Positions 7,653 through 15,121 of a DNA stretch of 18,967 bases are shown one piece after another (position 1 is the first letter of the stretch; the number at the start of each line of letters is the position of its first letter). The stretch comes from Acetobacteraceae bacterium UBA6159 (GTDB lineage: Bacteria; Pseudomonadota; Alphaproteobacteria; Acetobacterales; Acetobacteraceae): contig DIUL01000054.1 of the NCBI GenBank assembly GCA_002422345.1, positions 1-18,967 on the forward strand. The letters are read 5' to 3'. The notes beneath the pieces are model-generated. The model was given only the letters and a program-made list of their open reading frames with translations. It was not told where the DNA came from and searched no databases. The translations under genes were made by a program, and so were the position numbers.

Positions 7653-9327
7653 CCTGATCCTGCCCCCGGCGCTCGCGCTGTTCCTGGGCGCCGCGATCCT
7701 GACGATTGCCCGGGGCTGGCTGCGATCGGCCGTCATGCTGCTGGCGCCGCTCGCCGCTCTGGGGTTGGTCTGGATGGTCCCGGATGCGAGCTGGGGCGTC
7801 GGCGGCTATCTGGGATACGACCTGGTGCTCGTGCGCGGTGACCGCCTGAGCCGCTGGTTCGGCACGATCTTCGCCATCATGGCCTTCGCCGGCGGCCTGT
7901 TCGCGCTGAACCAGGAGAACCGCCTGGAAACCGCCGCCGCCCAGGCCTATGCGGGCGGTGCGCTGGGCGTGGTCTTCGCTGGCGACGTGCTGAGCCTGTT
8001 CGCGTTCTGGGAGGTGATGGCCCTCGCCTCCACCGCCGTCATCTGGAGCGCGGGTCCCGAAGCGAGGCCCGCCGGCCTGCGCTATCTGGTCATGCATCTG
8101 TTCGGCGGCGTGCTGCTGATGACCGGCCTGGCCGGGGAAGTGCAGGCCACCGGCAGCGTGGCATTTACCGCGATGGTGCCTGATACCCCTGCGCGGTGGC
8201 TCATCCTGGCCGGTTTCCTGATCAATGCCGGCGCGCCGCCGCTGTCGGCTTGGCTGCCGGATGCCTACCCGAAGGCGTCGTACACCGGCATGGTCATGCT
8301 GTCCGCCTTCACGACCAAGACCGCCGTTTTCGTGCTGCTGCGCGGGTTCCCTGGTGCCGAGGTGCTGATCTGGGTCGGCCTGTTCATGGTGTTCTACGGG
8401 ATCGTCTACGCGCTTCTGGCGGACGACATGCGCCGCATCCTCTCATTCAGCATCATCAACCAGGTCGGTGTGATGCTGACCGGCATCGGCGTCGGGACGA
8501 CGCTGGCGCTGGATGGCGCGGCCTCCCACGCGTTCGCCAGCGTTCTCTATACGGCGTTGATGCTGATGGCGGCCGGCGCGGTAATCCGCGGGACCGGCCG
8601 TGCGCGGTTGAGCGAACTCGGTGGCCTGTTCCGGTCGATGCCGATCACCACGGCTTGCGGCTTGATCGGGGTGATGACGATCTCGGGGCTTCCGCTCACC
8701 GTGGGGTTCGTAACCAAGGCCATGATCGGCAGTGCGGCGGCGAAGGAGAACCTGGCCCTCGTCTGGTACCTGATGATCCCCGCGGCCGCCGGGGTTGCGC
8801 TTTACGCGGGGTGCAGGTTCTCCTGGTTCGTGTTTTTTCAGCGCGATTCCGGTCTGCGACCGCCCGACCCGCCATGGAACATGCGGCTGGCCATGGTGTT
8901 CGTGGCCGCACTCTGCCTGTTGCTCGGGATGGTGCCCGACCTGCTGTACGCCCATCTGCCGTACGCTTCGATCTACAATCCGTATGACGGCGCGCATGTC
9001 GTATCGCAGATGCAGATCGTGGTTTTCGCCGCTCTCGCCTTCGTGCTGATGATCGGGGTGCTGCGGCCAAGCGCCACGATCACGCTTGATACGGACTGGC
9101 TGTATCGCCGCTTCGGCCTGACGGTCTGGCGCCTGACCTCCCAGGCGATCTGGACGGTCTGGTATTTGACATCCCTCGCCACCTGGACCCTGACGGTCCA
9201 GGCGCTGACGGAACTCCGCCTGGCCGTGCGCGAGGGCTTCCTGTCGGAGCGGCACGGCAGCTCCACCATGGCCATCTTCGCCGTGGGGATGCTTGTCTTC
9301 TATCTGGCGGTTCTGCTGATCTTCTGA
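7642..9327 (+). CDS. Third antiporter-like subunit, degenerate in channel residues, with C-terminal extension
   Basis: This 561-residue protein of the NuoL/M/N-MrpD family keeps E124 in AFWEVMALAS, K226 in LSAFTTKTAVFVLL, H296 and K359. It differs from MrpD at other key places: N195 replaces the helix-7 lysine, S202 replaces the following His (PPLSAWLP), and S300 and T304 replace His and Lys in the HLFNHGITK motif (here HAFASVLYT). It may therefore have a reduced or structural role in proton transfer. The C-terminus (about 450-561) is an extension with a membrane segment, an amphipathic tryptophan-rich stretch at 490-525 and a last helix at 542-560. It starts at ATG 7642 and is the final operon gene; its stop abuts the convergent gene. 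Confidence 0.87.
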   Translation: MTASLILPPALALFLGAAILTIARGWLRSAVMLLAPLAALGLVWMVPDASWGVGGYLGYDLVLVRGDRLSRWFGTIFAIMAFAGGLFALNQENRLETAAAQAYAGGALGVVFAGDVLSLFAFWEVMALASTAVIWSAGPEARPAGLRYLVMHLFGGVLLMTGLAGEVQATGSVAFTAMVPDTPARWLILAGFLINAGAPPLSAWLPDAYPKASYTGMVMLSAFTTKTAVFVLLRGFPGAEVLIWVGLFMVFYGIVYALLADDMRRILSFSIINQVGVMLTGIGVGTTLALDGAASHAFASVLYTALMLMAAGAVIRGTGRARLSELGGLFRSMPITTACGLIGVMTISGLPLTVGFVTKAMIGSAAAKENLALVWYLMIPAAAGVALYAGCRFSWFVFFQRDSGLRPPDPPWNMRLAMVFVAALCLLLGMVPDLLYAHLPYASIYNPYDGAHVVSQMQIVVFAALAFVLMIGVLRPSATITLDTDWLYRRFGLTVWRLTSQAIWTVWYLTSLATWTLTVQALTELRLAVREGFLSERHGSSTMAIFAVGMLVFYLAVLLIF

Positions 9328-11496
9328 TCAGCCGCCGCCGAACCGCCGCACCACATTCTCCAGCAGGCGTGAAACCGGGCCATCCCAGCCTTCCCGCCAC
9401 AGACTGCCGCAGAACGTGATGGAGCCGACCGAGAACACCGCGCCGCCGCCCAGAGTCTCAAAATAGACGATCTCGGCGCGCAGCAGGGCCTTGGGCGTTT
9501 CACCCGTGATCGTGCGGGTCCCGGCCAGGATTTCCTCCGGTACGGTGAAGAACGACCGCGGCGGGTCCTCCGATCGCGCCAGGATCACCGCGTCATAGGG
9601 TGTGCCCAGGTCGGTGTCGGCGCGGTCCAGCTCGAACCCCGCCGCGCCGCCGCCGGACAGACCGTAGTCGCCGATGACGTCTTCCTCGATCCCCTCGAAC
9701 ATCCAGGCGAAGCGCGGGTCTCGGGCCGTTGGCAGCAGGCGGTAATGCGTGCCCTCGAACAAGCCCTGCCCGGAGAAGCCGACGCCGGCGATCATCTGCG
9801 GTGGCCGGCGATTGCGGCGCCATAGCCCGCCATACTGCCCGTCGAGCTGGTGGTAGTACTCGCCCGGTTCCGCCGCCCAGGTCCGGATGCCGCCCTCCGC
9901 GCGCCGCAGTTCCAGCGCCCAGGGCATCGACTTGTCGCGCGCCACCCGCCAGTAGAAGCCGTTGCCGCCCAGATAGACCATCCGCCCGCCGCCCTTTGTA
10001 TAGGCGGCCAGCGAGTCCAGCGTCGTCGGCGTGTGGTACTCGGGATGCGATCCCGTCAGCACGACCTCATAGGGTGCCAGCAGGTCCAGCCCTTCATCAT
10101 CCAGGTCCTCATCGGTGATGATGTCGAACGCGATGCCCTTTGCCTCCAGCCAGGCCAGCAGATGGGTATCGGCCGGATAGTGCCGCAGGCCAGAGCCGAG
10201 CGGATCGTTGAAGGTGAGGAATCCGGGACGCATGGTGAGGATGGGGCGGTTGCGGGAGGAGAAGGAAATCCCGCTCGAATCCAGATGCACGTTGTACATC
10301 GACCGCCCGTACAGCGGATAATGGTCCGGATTGTAAGGACTTGCCCCCCAGGCCTCCACCCGCGCCATGTAGGCCGCGTCGGCGTTGTCGCGGGCATGGT
10401 TGGCATAGGCCTGGTAGGTGAAGGTGGAGGCGAGGAAGGCGATCTTGGCGAAGGGGCCGGCCCGCTTCGGCAGCACGTACAGGGGCACAAAGTCCTCCCC
10501 CTCCGCGCACGAAAGCCGCAACGCATACGCTCCGCTCGGCAGGTCGTCGGGCACGGTCCAGGTCAGGGTCGGCTGCCAGCCGCAATCGCCGAGGTCATCG
10601 GCGTGGAAATGGATTGCGGCATAGTCCCGCGGCGCGTGGCGCCAGCAGAACTCGGTCCCGGTCCAGCGCGCACCCACCATCGCGCGGGTGGGCAGGTTCA
10701 CCAGATGGCCGTGGCAGCCATGCGGACCGACATCGATCACGCTCTGGCTGGACATCTCGCGGGAGAAATCCCAGCTCGCGACGATCGTGGCGGGCGCTAT
10801 TTCCGCTGGCGCCAGCGGGTCGGACCAGCCGGAGATGAAGGTCGGAAGGACCGTCGGGTCCTCCAGCTTGCCGGTATAGTGGCCGTTGGGGGCGGAGGCA
10901 TCCCGCGCCGCCAGCAGCAAGGGCCCTCCGGACGGCAGGGTCAGGTTCGTGGCGGCGCCCGTCACCGTGACGGTCGGTCCGCCCTCGAGCGCCTGCTGCC
11001 CGACCAGGATGCGTCCGGTCGCCGGGTCGACGCTGACCCACACGCGATACCAGCGGCGCGCATGCAGGACGGATCGGGTCGAGATCGTGACGCCGTTCAC
11101 GGTGGCCGAGGCACCGCCGCCGCCGATCGACAATTCCACGGCGCCGCCGCCGTATTCGGCCATCACGGTCTGGGCCTCGGTGGTGACGCCCGGCCAGACC
11201 AGGGCCGTCCAGGTCGCGGGCGCGTTGGGCGGGCGCGCCGGCATCCGTTCGATCACGGCGTGCGACCCGAGGCGGATTGGCTGGTTGATCCCCTCCATCG
11301 TCCGATCGAGCACGCCCGACAGATCGTCAAGCCGCAGTCCAGGACCGGCGGGATTCGGGTCGCCGGAAACGACCTTTACCAGGCGGACACGAAATGAACC
11401 GGGTGTGCGAAGGCCGATATGGGCAATGAAGGATTCACCCGGACGGTGGGAGAACCGATCGAGGTAGCCGGTGATTGGCATTTCATCGTATGACAT
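9328..11496 (-). CDS. N,N-dimethylformamidase large-subunit-like amidohydrolase
   Basis: The 722-residue protein resembles the large subunit of N,N-dimethylformamidase, an iron-dependent hydrolase of small formamides. Residues 1-60 form a beta-rich N-terminus (ITGYLDRFS), about 75-285 a LamG/concanavalin-like sandwich, and about 340-722 the catalytic region with family stretches TYQAYAN (360-366), SPYNPDHYPLYGRSMYN (386-402), GSGLRHYPADTHLLAWLE and GSHPEYH (482-488). The Paracoccus enzyme binds iron by two tyrosines and one glutamate; likely counterparts are Y361 or Y364, Y401 and E486. No signal peptide is visible, so it is probably cytoplasmic. The small subunit that precedes the large one in known enzymes is absent here. 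ATG 11496 is used; an ATG five codons later (MPITGY) is an equally good start. It diverges from a Dpp-type importer, which probably supplies an amide or peptide-like substrate. Confidence 0.8.
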   Translation of the reverse strand: MSYDEMPITGYLDRFSHRPGESFIAHIGLRTPGSFRVRLVKVVSGDPNPAGPGLRLDDLSGVLDRTMEGINQPIRLGSHAVIERMPARPPNAPATWTALVWPGVTTEAQTVMAEYGGGAVELSIGGGGASATVNGVTISTRSVLHARRWYRVWVSVDPATGRILVGQQALEGGPTVTVTGAATNLTLPSGGPLLLAARDASAPNGHYTGKLEDPTVLPTFISGWSDPLAPAEIAPATIVASWDFSREMSSQSVIDVGPHGCHGHLVNLPTRAMVGARWTGTEFCWRHAPRDYAAIHFHADDLGDCGWQPTLTWTVPDDLPSGAYALRLSCAEGEDFVPLYVLPKRAGPFAKIAFLASTFTYQAYANHARDNADAAYMARVEAWGASPYNPDHYPLYGRSMYNVHLDSSGISFSSRNRPILTMRPGFLTFNDPLGSGLRHYPADTHLLAWLEAKGIAFDIITDEDLDDEGLDLLAPYEVVLTGSHPEYHTPTTLDSLAAYTKGGGRMVYLGGNGFYWRVARDKSMPWALELRRAEGGIRTWAAEPGEYYHQLDGQYGGLWRRNRRPPQMIAGVGFSGQGLFEGTHYRLLPTARDPRFAWMFEGIEEDVIGDYGLSGGGAAGFELDRADTDLGTPYDAVILARSEDPPRSFFTVPEEILAGTRTITGETPKALLRAEIVYFETLGGGAVFSVGSITFCGSLWREGWDGPVSRLLENVVRRFGGG

Positions 11497-11629
11497 GGGT
11501 TCGGACCGTGGGACGTGAGCGATGCGGGTGTCAATATCGCATCAACCCAGCTTGACGAGCGGTTTGCCGACGATCACGCTCATTGAACGGTGGTAAAGTC
11601 CCGTGTCCGGAGCGACAGGAGAACCTGGT
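11497..11629. promoter_or_regulatory. Divergent intergenic region with inverted repeat
   Basis: The 133 bases between the amidase-like gene (minus) and the binding-protein gene (plus) should hold both promoters. A perfect inverted repeat, GATGCG (11521-11526) and CGCATC (11538-11543), is separated by 11 bases and could be an operator acting on both genes. AGGAGA at 11617-11622 is the ribosome binding site for the binding protein. No convincing -35/-10 pair was found. Confidence 0.35.
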
Positions 11630-13204
11630 ATGCGAGTTGCGGCTTCAGCGGCCATTTTTGCCGCCTTTGGTGTTGTGCTGTCGTCAACACTCGCGGTGGC
11701 GGCCCCGTTCAAATGTCCGAACGTCGGCGGCAATTTCGTGTTCGGCCAGGAAGCCAACATCAACACGCTCGATCAGATGACATCGCTGACGATCTCGACC
11801 CGCAACATCGCGATGAACATGTACGAAACGTTGATGACCCGGGATGAGAATAACAATCCCATCCTGGAACTCGCGGAGGCCATGACGGAAGCGCCCGACG
11901 GGCTGACCTACACGTTCAAGCTGCGGCAGGGCATCAAGTTCCATAATGGCAAGCCGATGACGTCGGCCGATGTCGCGGCGTCCTTCGATCGCTATGCCAA
12001 GATCGGCATCCAGCGCAGCACGCTCGACAACGTCGACCGCTGGGAAACGCCCGATCCGTTCACCTTCATCATCCGCATGAAGCAGGCGCAGCCGACCTTC
12101 ATCGAGGCGCTGTCGTCCTTCAGCGCCCCCATCGTGGTCTTCCCGTCGGAGCTGCGCGACACGCCTTCCATGCAGATGACCAAGCCAATCGGCACCGGTC
12201 CGTTCGAGCTGATGGAGGTCAGCCCCGGCAGCCATGTGAAGATGAAGCGGTACGAGGGCTACCAGCCCAACACCGCCTATCAGGAGCGGACGGGCTTCGG
12301 CGGCTACAAGCAGGCCTGCCTCGATACCGTCACCTTCCGCATCGTGACCGAGCCTGGCGCCCGCGTCGCCGGCCTGAAGACCGGAGAGCTCCAGGGCGTC
12401 GAGGATCTGCCGACGAAATCGCTGCCCGAGCTCAAGAAGGATCCGAACATCACGATCCTGGCGCTGAACAACTGGTGGATTCAGATCGCCAACCCGAACA
12501 CCTCCTTCCCACCGACCGACAACGTGCTGGTCCGCAAGGCGATCCAGGCGGCGCTGGACATGGATGAGATTCTGGATGCGGCGTCGGACGGCAACTACCG
12601 CCTGAACGTCGGGTTCCAGTATCCGAACCAGCCGACCTACACCGACGCCGGCAAGGAAACCTACAACCTGCGCGACGCGGCGCTGGCGAAGAAGTACCTG
12701 ACCCAGGCCGGCTACAAGGGAGAGCCGGTGATCCTGCTGACCAACAAGGACTACGCGCCGATGTACAACTCGGCGCTGGTCATGCAGCAGCAGTTGCAGG
12801 CCGTCGGGATCAACGCGCAGATGAAGGTCGTGGATTGGCCGACATCCGTGCAGATGATGCAGAACACGACCGAGGGCTGGAATTTCCACTTCACCGGCTG
12901 GGGCACCCAGCCCGCGCTTGGTCCCCTGGCCACGATGCAGTTCCTGGTGCAGCCGGGCGCGATGTACAAGCCCAAGGGCGGGATCGACGATGCCGATCTG
13001 CTGGCCGCCTGGAAGGACATGAACACCAAGACGACCGCGGCCGAACGCCAGGAAGCCTTCGCGCGCATGCAGAAGGCGGTGCTGGAGAAGGTCTACTCCC
13101 TGCCCTTCGGCTCCTTCACCAAGGTGCAGGGCGTGCGCTCGAACGTGAAGGGTTTCGTGCCCTTCCGCATCCCGCGCATGGCGAATGTGTGGATGACGAA
13201 CTAA
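11630..13204 (+). CDS. ABC transporter periplasmic substrate-binding protein, peptide/dipeptide (SBP_bac_5) family
   Basis: The 524-residue extracytoplasmic binding protein of a Dpp/Opp-type importer. Residues 1-24 are a Sec signal peptide (hydrophobic core IFAAFGVVL, cleavage after AVA near residue 24). The ATG at 11630 is chosen over an upstream in-frame GTG (11603) because it has AGGAGA seven bases before it and gives a clean signal peptide. Family features include LAEAMTEAPDGLTYTFKLR, GIKFHNGKPMTSADVAASF, the IGTGPFELMEV segment and a C-terminal RMQKAVLEKVYSLPFG. No lipobox is seen. It is the first gene of the importer operon. Ligand specificity cannot be read from sequence; the neighbouring amidase-like gene suggests an amide or peptide-like compound. 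Confidence 0.9.
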   Translation: MRVAASAAIFAAFGVVLSSTLAVAAPFKCPNVGGNFVFGQEANINTLDQMTSLTISTRNIAMNMYETLMTRDENNNPILELAEAMTEAPDGLTYTFKLRQGIKFHNGKPMTSADVAASFDRYAKIGIQRSTLDNVDRWETPDPFTFIIRMKQAQPTFIEALSSFSAPIVVFPSELRDTPSMQMTKPIGTGPFELMEVSPGSHVKMKRYEGYQPNTAYQERTGFGGYKQACLDTVTFRIVTEPGARVAGLKTGELQGVEDLPTKSLPELKKDPNITILALNNWWIQIANPNTSFPPTDNVLVRKAIQAALDMDEILDAASDGNYRLNVGFQYPNQPTYTDAGKETYNLRDAALAKKYLTQAGYKGEPVILLTNKDYAPMYNSALVMQQQLQAVGINAQMKVVDWPTSVQMMQNTTEGWNFHFTGWGTQPALGPLATMQFLVQPGAMYKPKGGIDDADLLAAWKDMNTKTTAAERQEAFARMQKAVLEKVYSLPFGSFTKVQGVRSNVKGFVPFRIPRMANVWMTN

Positions 13205-13217
13205 GGCGGCAGGCTTG

Positions 13218-13271
13218 ATGAACGTCCACGCCCCTGCGCCCAGGGTACGGTTCAGGGGGAGCGTGGGCTGA
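13218..13271 (+). CDS. Possible 17-codon ORF translationally coupled to the permease gene
   Basis: Between the binding-protein stop and the permease start lies ATG 13218 followed by 16 sense codons (MNVHAPAPRVRFRGSVG) and a TGA whose last base is the first base of the permease ATG (TGATG), the coupling seen elsewhere in this window. A weak GGCAGG precedes it. It could be a leader peptide that controls permease translation, a remnant of a permease C-terminus (APRVRF resembles the DPRVRY near the end of the first permease), or chance. There is no independent evidence of translation. Confidence 0.25.
   Translation: MNVHAPAPRVRFRGSVG
13226..13266 (+). other. Intercistronic stem-loop between binding protein and permease
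   Basis: CCACGC plus CCCTG (13226-13236) can pair with CAGGG (13253-13257) plus GCGTGG (13261-13266), giving an 11-bp stem with a three-base bulge (GGA, 13258-13260) and a 16-base loop. The 3' arm contains the purine-rich GGGGGAG that serves as ribosome binding site for the permease at 13271. Such hairpins after binding-protein genes often protect the upstream message and lower permease expression; that role is inferred here. Confidence 0.45.
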
Positions 13272-14221
13272 TGCTGGGGATATTGGTGCGCCGCCTGGCC
13301 AGCGCGGTCCCCATCATGCTGATGGTCAGTCTGATCACCTTCACGATGATCCACATGATCCCCGGTGATCCCGCCGCGGCCATCGCCGGCCTTGCCGCGA
13401 CCCAGGACCAGATCGCCAATATCCGCGCCGACCTCGGCCTGGACCAGCCGGTCCTGACGCAGCTTCTGCGCTGGTACGGCAACCTGCTGCAGGGCGACCT
13501 CGGGCGGTCGCTGCTGCTGGGCCAGCCGGTGCTGGAAGCGACGATGGAGCGTCTGCCGGTCACCCTCGCGCTGTCGGCCTATGCCCTGGTGCTGACTCTG
13601 GTAATCGGCCTGGGCAGCGGCATCATCGCGGCGCTGCGGCAGAACACCTGGGTCGACCAGGCCGCCATGCTGTTCGCGATGATCGGCATCTCCCTGCCCA
13701 ATTTCTACCTCGGGCTGCTGATGATCATCCTGTTCGCGGTGGAGCTTCGGTGGCTGCCGACCGGCGGCTATGTGCCCCTGTTGCAGGACCCGCTGGGCTG
13801 GCTCGCGACGTCCACCATGCCGGCGATCTCCCTCGCCTTGCTGCTGGCCGGGCTGCTGGCCCGGATCACCCGGTCGACGATGCTGGAGGTCCTGCGCCAG
13901 GACTATATCCGCACCGCCCGCGCCAAGGGCCTGCCAAGGCGGCAGGTCGTCATCAAGCATGCCCTGTCGAACGCACTGATCCCCATCACCACCGTCATCG
14001 GGATCATCGTCAGCCTGCTGATCTCCGGTTCCGTGGTGACCGAGACCTTGTTCTCCATCCCCGGCATCGGGCAATTGCTGACGCAGGCGGTGCTCAACCG
14101 CGACTACCCGATGGTGCAGGGCGGGCTGCTGATTACGACCGCGCTGCTCGTCTTGGTCAACATCGCGGTCGATGTCTTCTACGCGGTTCTGGATCCCAGG
14201 GTACGGTATGACGACGCCTGA
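13271..14221 (+). CDS. Dpp/Opp-type ABC transporter permease 1 (DppB-like)
   Basis: The 316-residue inner-membrane permease has the usual order of a DppB/OppB subunit: N-terminal RRLASAVPIMLMVSLITF helix, the periplasmic PGDPAAAIAG region, then five further helices. The EAA loop that contacts the ATPase is at residues 210-231 (QDYIRTARAKGLPRRQ). The C-terminus LDPRVRY is also family-typical. The ATG at 13271 has GGGGGAG upstream. It overlaps the next permease gene by 14 bases. It forms the translocation channel with the second permease. Confidence 0.92.
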   Translation: MLGILVRRLASAVPIMLMVSLITFTMIHMIPGDPAAAIAGLAATQDQIANIRADLGLDQPVLTQLLRWYGNLLQGDLGRSLLLGQPVLEATMERLPVTLALSAYALVLTLVIGLGSGIIAALRQNTWVDQAAMLFAMIGISLPNFYLGLLMIILFAVELRWLPTGGYVPLLQDPLGWLATSTMPAISLALLLAGLLARITRSTMLEVLRQDYIRTARAKGLPRRQVVIKHALSNALIPITTVIGIIVSLLISGSVVTETLFSIPGIGQLLTQAVLNRDYPMVQGGLLITTALLVLVNIAVDVFYAVLDPRVRYDDA

Positions 14222-15098
14222 CACGAACCTTGACGACACCCTGCCGGAACGACGCCAGCACCCGCTGCGGGCCACCCTGTCGCGGCTAATGCATCACCGG
14301 CTGTTCGTCCTCGGCCTGGTCCTGAGCGGTGCCGTGCTGATCGTGGCGATCCTGGCGCCCTGGATCACGAGCGTCGATCCCTACCGCCTGTCGATGCGCA
14401 ACAAGTTCAAACCCCCCGGCGCGGACTACATCTTCGGCACTGACAATTTCGGCCGGTCCCTATGGTCCCGCGCGGTCTGGGGCGCGCAGCTTTCCTTTTA
14501 TATCGGCGCCGCGGTGGTGGTGATCAACGCGGTCTTCGGCACGCTGATCGGTGCCGCCGCGGGCTACTTCCGCTGGCTCGACAACTGGCTGATGCGGGTC
14601 AACGACGCGCTGATGGCCTTCCCGGCCGTGCTGCTGGCGATCGCGGTGACAGCGATCCTCGGCCCGTCCGTCAACGACGTCATCATCGCGCTGGGCATCG
14701 TCTATACGCCACGCACGGCCCGCATCGTCCGCTCATCCGTCATCGTGCTGCGGGAAATGGAGTATGTGCAGGCCGCCGTGGCCGCCGGCGCCGGCCATTG
14801 GCGCATCCTGCGCCGGCACATCCTGCCGAACGCCATGGCGCCCCTGATCGTGCAGTTGTCGTTCCTGTTTGCCTATGCCGTGCTGACCGAGGCGACGTTG
14901 TCCTTCCTCGGCGTGGGCGCGGTGCCGCCGACCCCGACCTGGGGCAACATCATGGCCGAGGGCCGGCAATACATGATCGAGGCCCCCTGGATCATCACCA
15001 TCCCGGGCGCCGCCCTGATGGTCACCGTCCTCGGCCTCAATCTTCTCGGCGACGGCCTGCGCGACGTGCTGGACCCCCGGTTGAGGATCCAGTCGTGA
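14208..15098 (+). CDS. Dpp/Opp-type ABC transporter permease 2 (DppC-like)
   Basis: The 296-residue permease has the DppC/OppC layout: an N-terminal cytoplasmic stretch, a first helix at about 32-52, the conserved FGTDNFGRSLWSR (76-88), and an EAA loop at about 185-207 (EYVQAAVAAGAGHWRILRR). The C-terminal GLNLLGDGLRDVLDPR is diagnostic. ATG 14208 is preferred over an upstream in-frame ATG (14172) because AGGG lies six bases before it and the shorter form matches the usual N-terminus. It ends 23 bases from the stop of the convergent methyltransferase gene; the importer ATPase genes resume only beyond that gene. Confidence 0.92.
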   Translation: MTTPDTNLDDTLPERRQHPLRATLSRLMHHRLFVLGLVLSGAVLIVAILAPWITSVDPYRLSMRNKFKPPGADYIFGTDNFGRSLWSRAVWGAQLSFYIGAAVVVINAVFGTLIGAAAGYFRWLDNWLMRVNDALMAFPAVLLAIAVTAILGPSVNDVIIALGIVYTPRTARIVRSSVIVLREMEYVQAAVAAGAGHWRILRRHILPNAMAPLIVQLSFLFAYAVLTEATLSFLGVGAVPPTPTWGNIMAEGRQYMIEAPWIITIPGAALMVTVLGLNLLGDGLRDVLDPRLRIQS

Positions 15099-15121
15099 CG
15101 CATCCCGCCCCGCGGGCCGGA

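Noticed and set aside
2057..9327. Complex I (nuo) cluster
   Set aside because: The NuoL/M/N/K-like genes come with MrpE, F, G and B homologues and there are no NuoA-J, quinone or NADH module genes.
9850..11397. Plus-strand 515-codon frame opposite the amidase-like gene
   Set aside because: His/Arg/Gly-rich without recognisable domain; the minus-strand protein matches a known family over its length.
11684..14275. 863-codon open frame on the minus strand
   Set aside because: It lies opposite the binding protein and permease genes and has the low-complexity Gln/Arg/Asp/Gly-rich composition of an antisense frame in GC-rich DNA.
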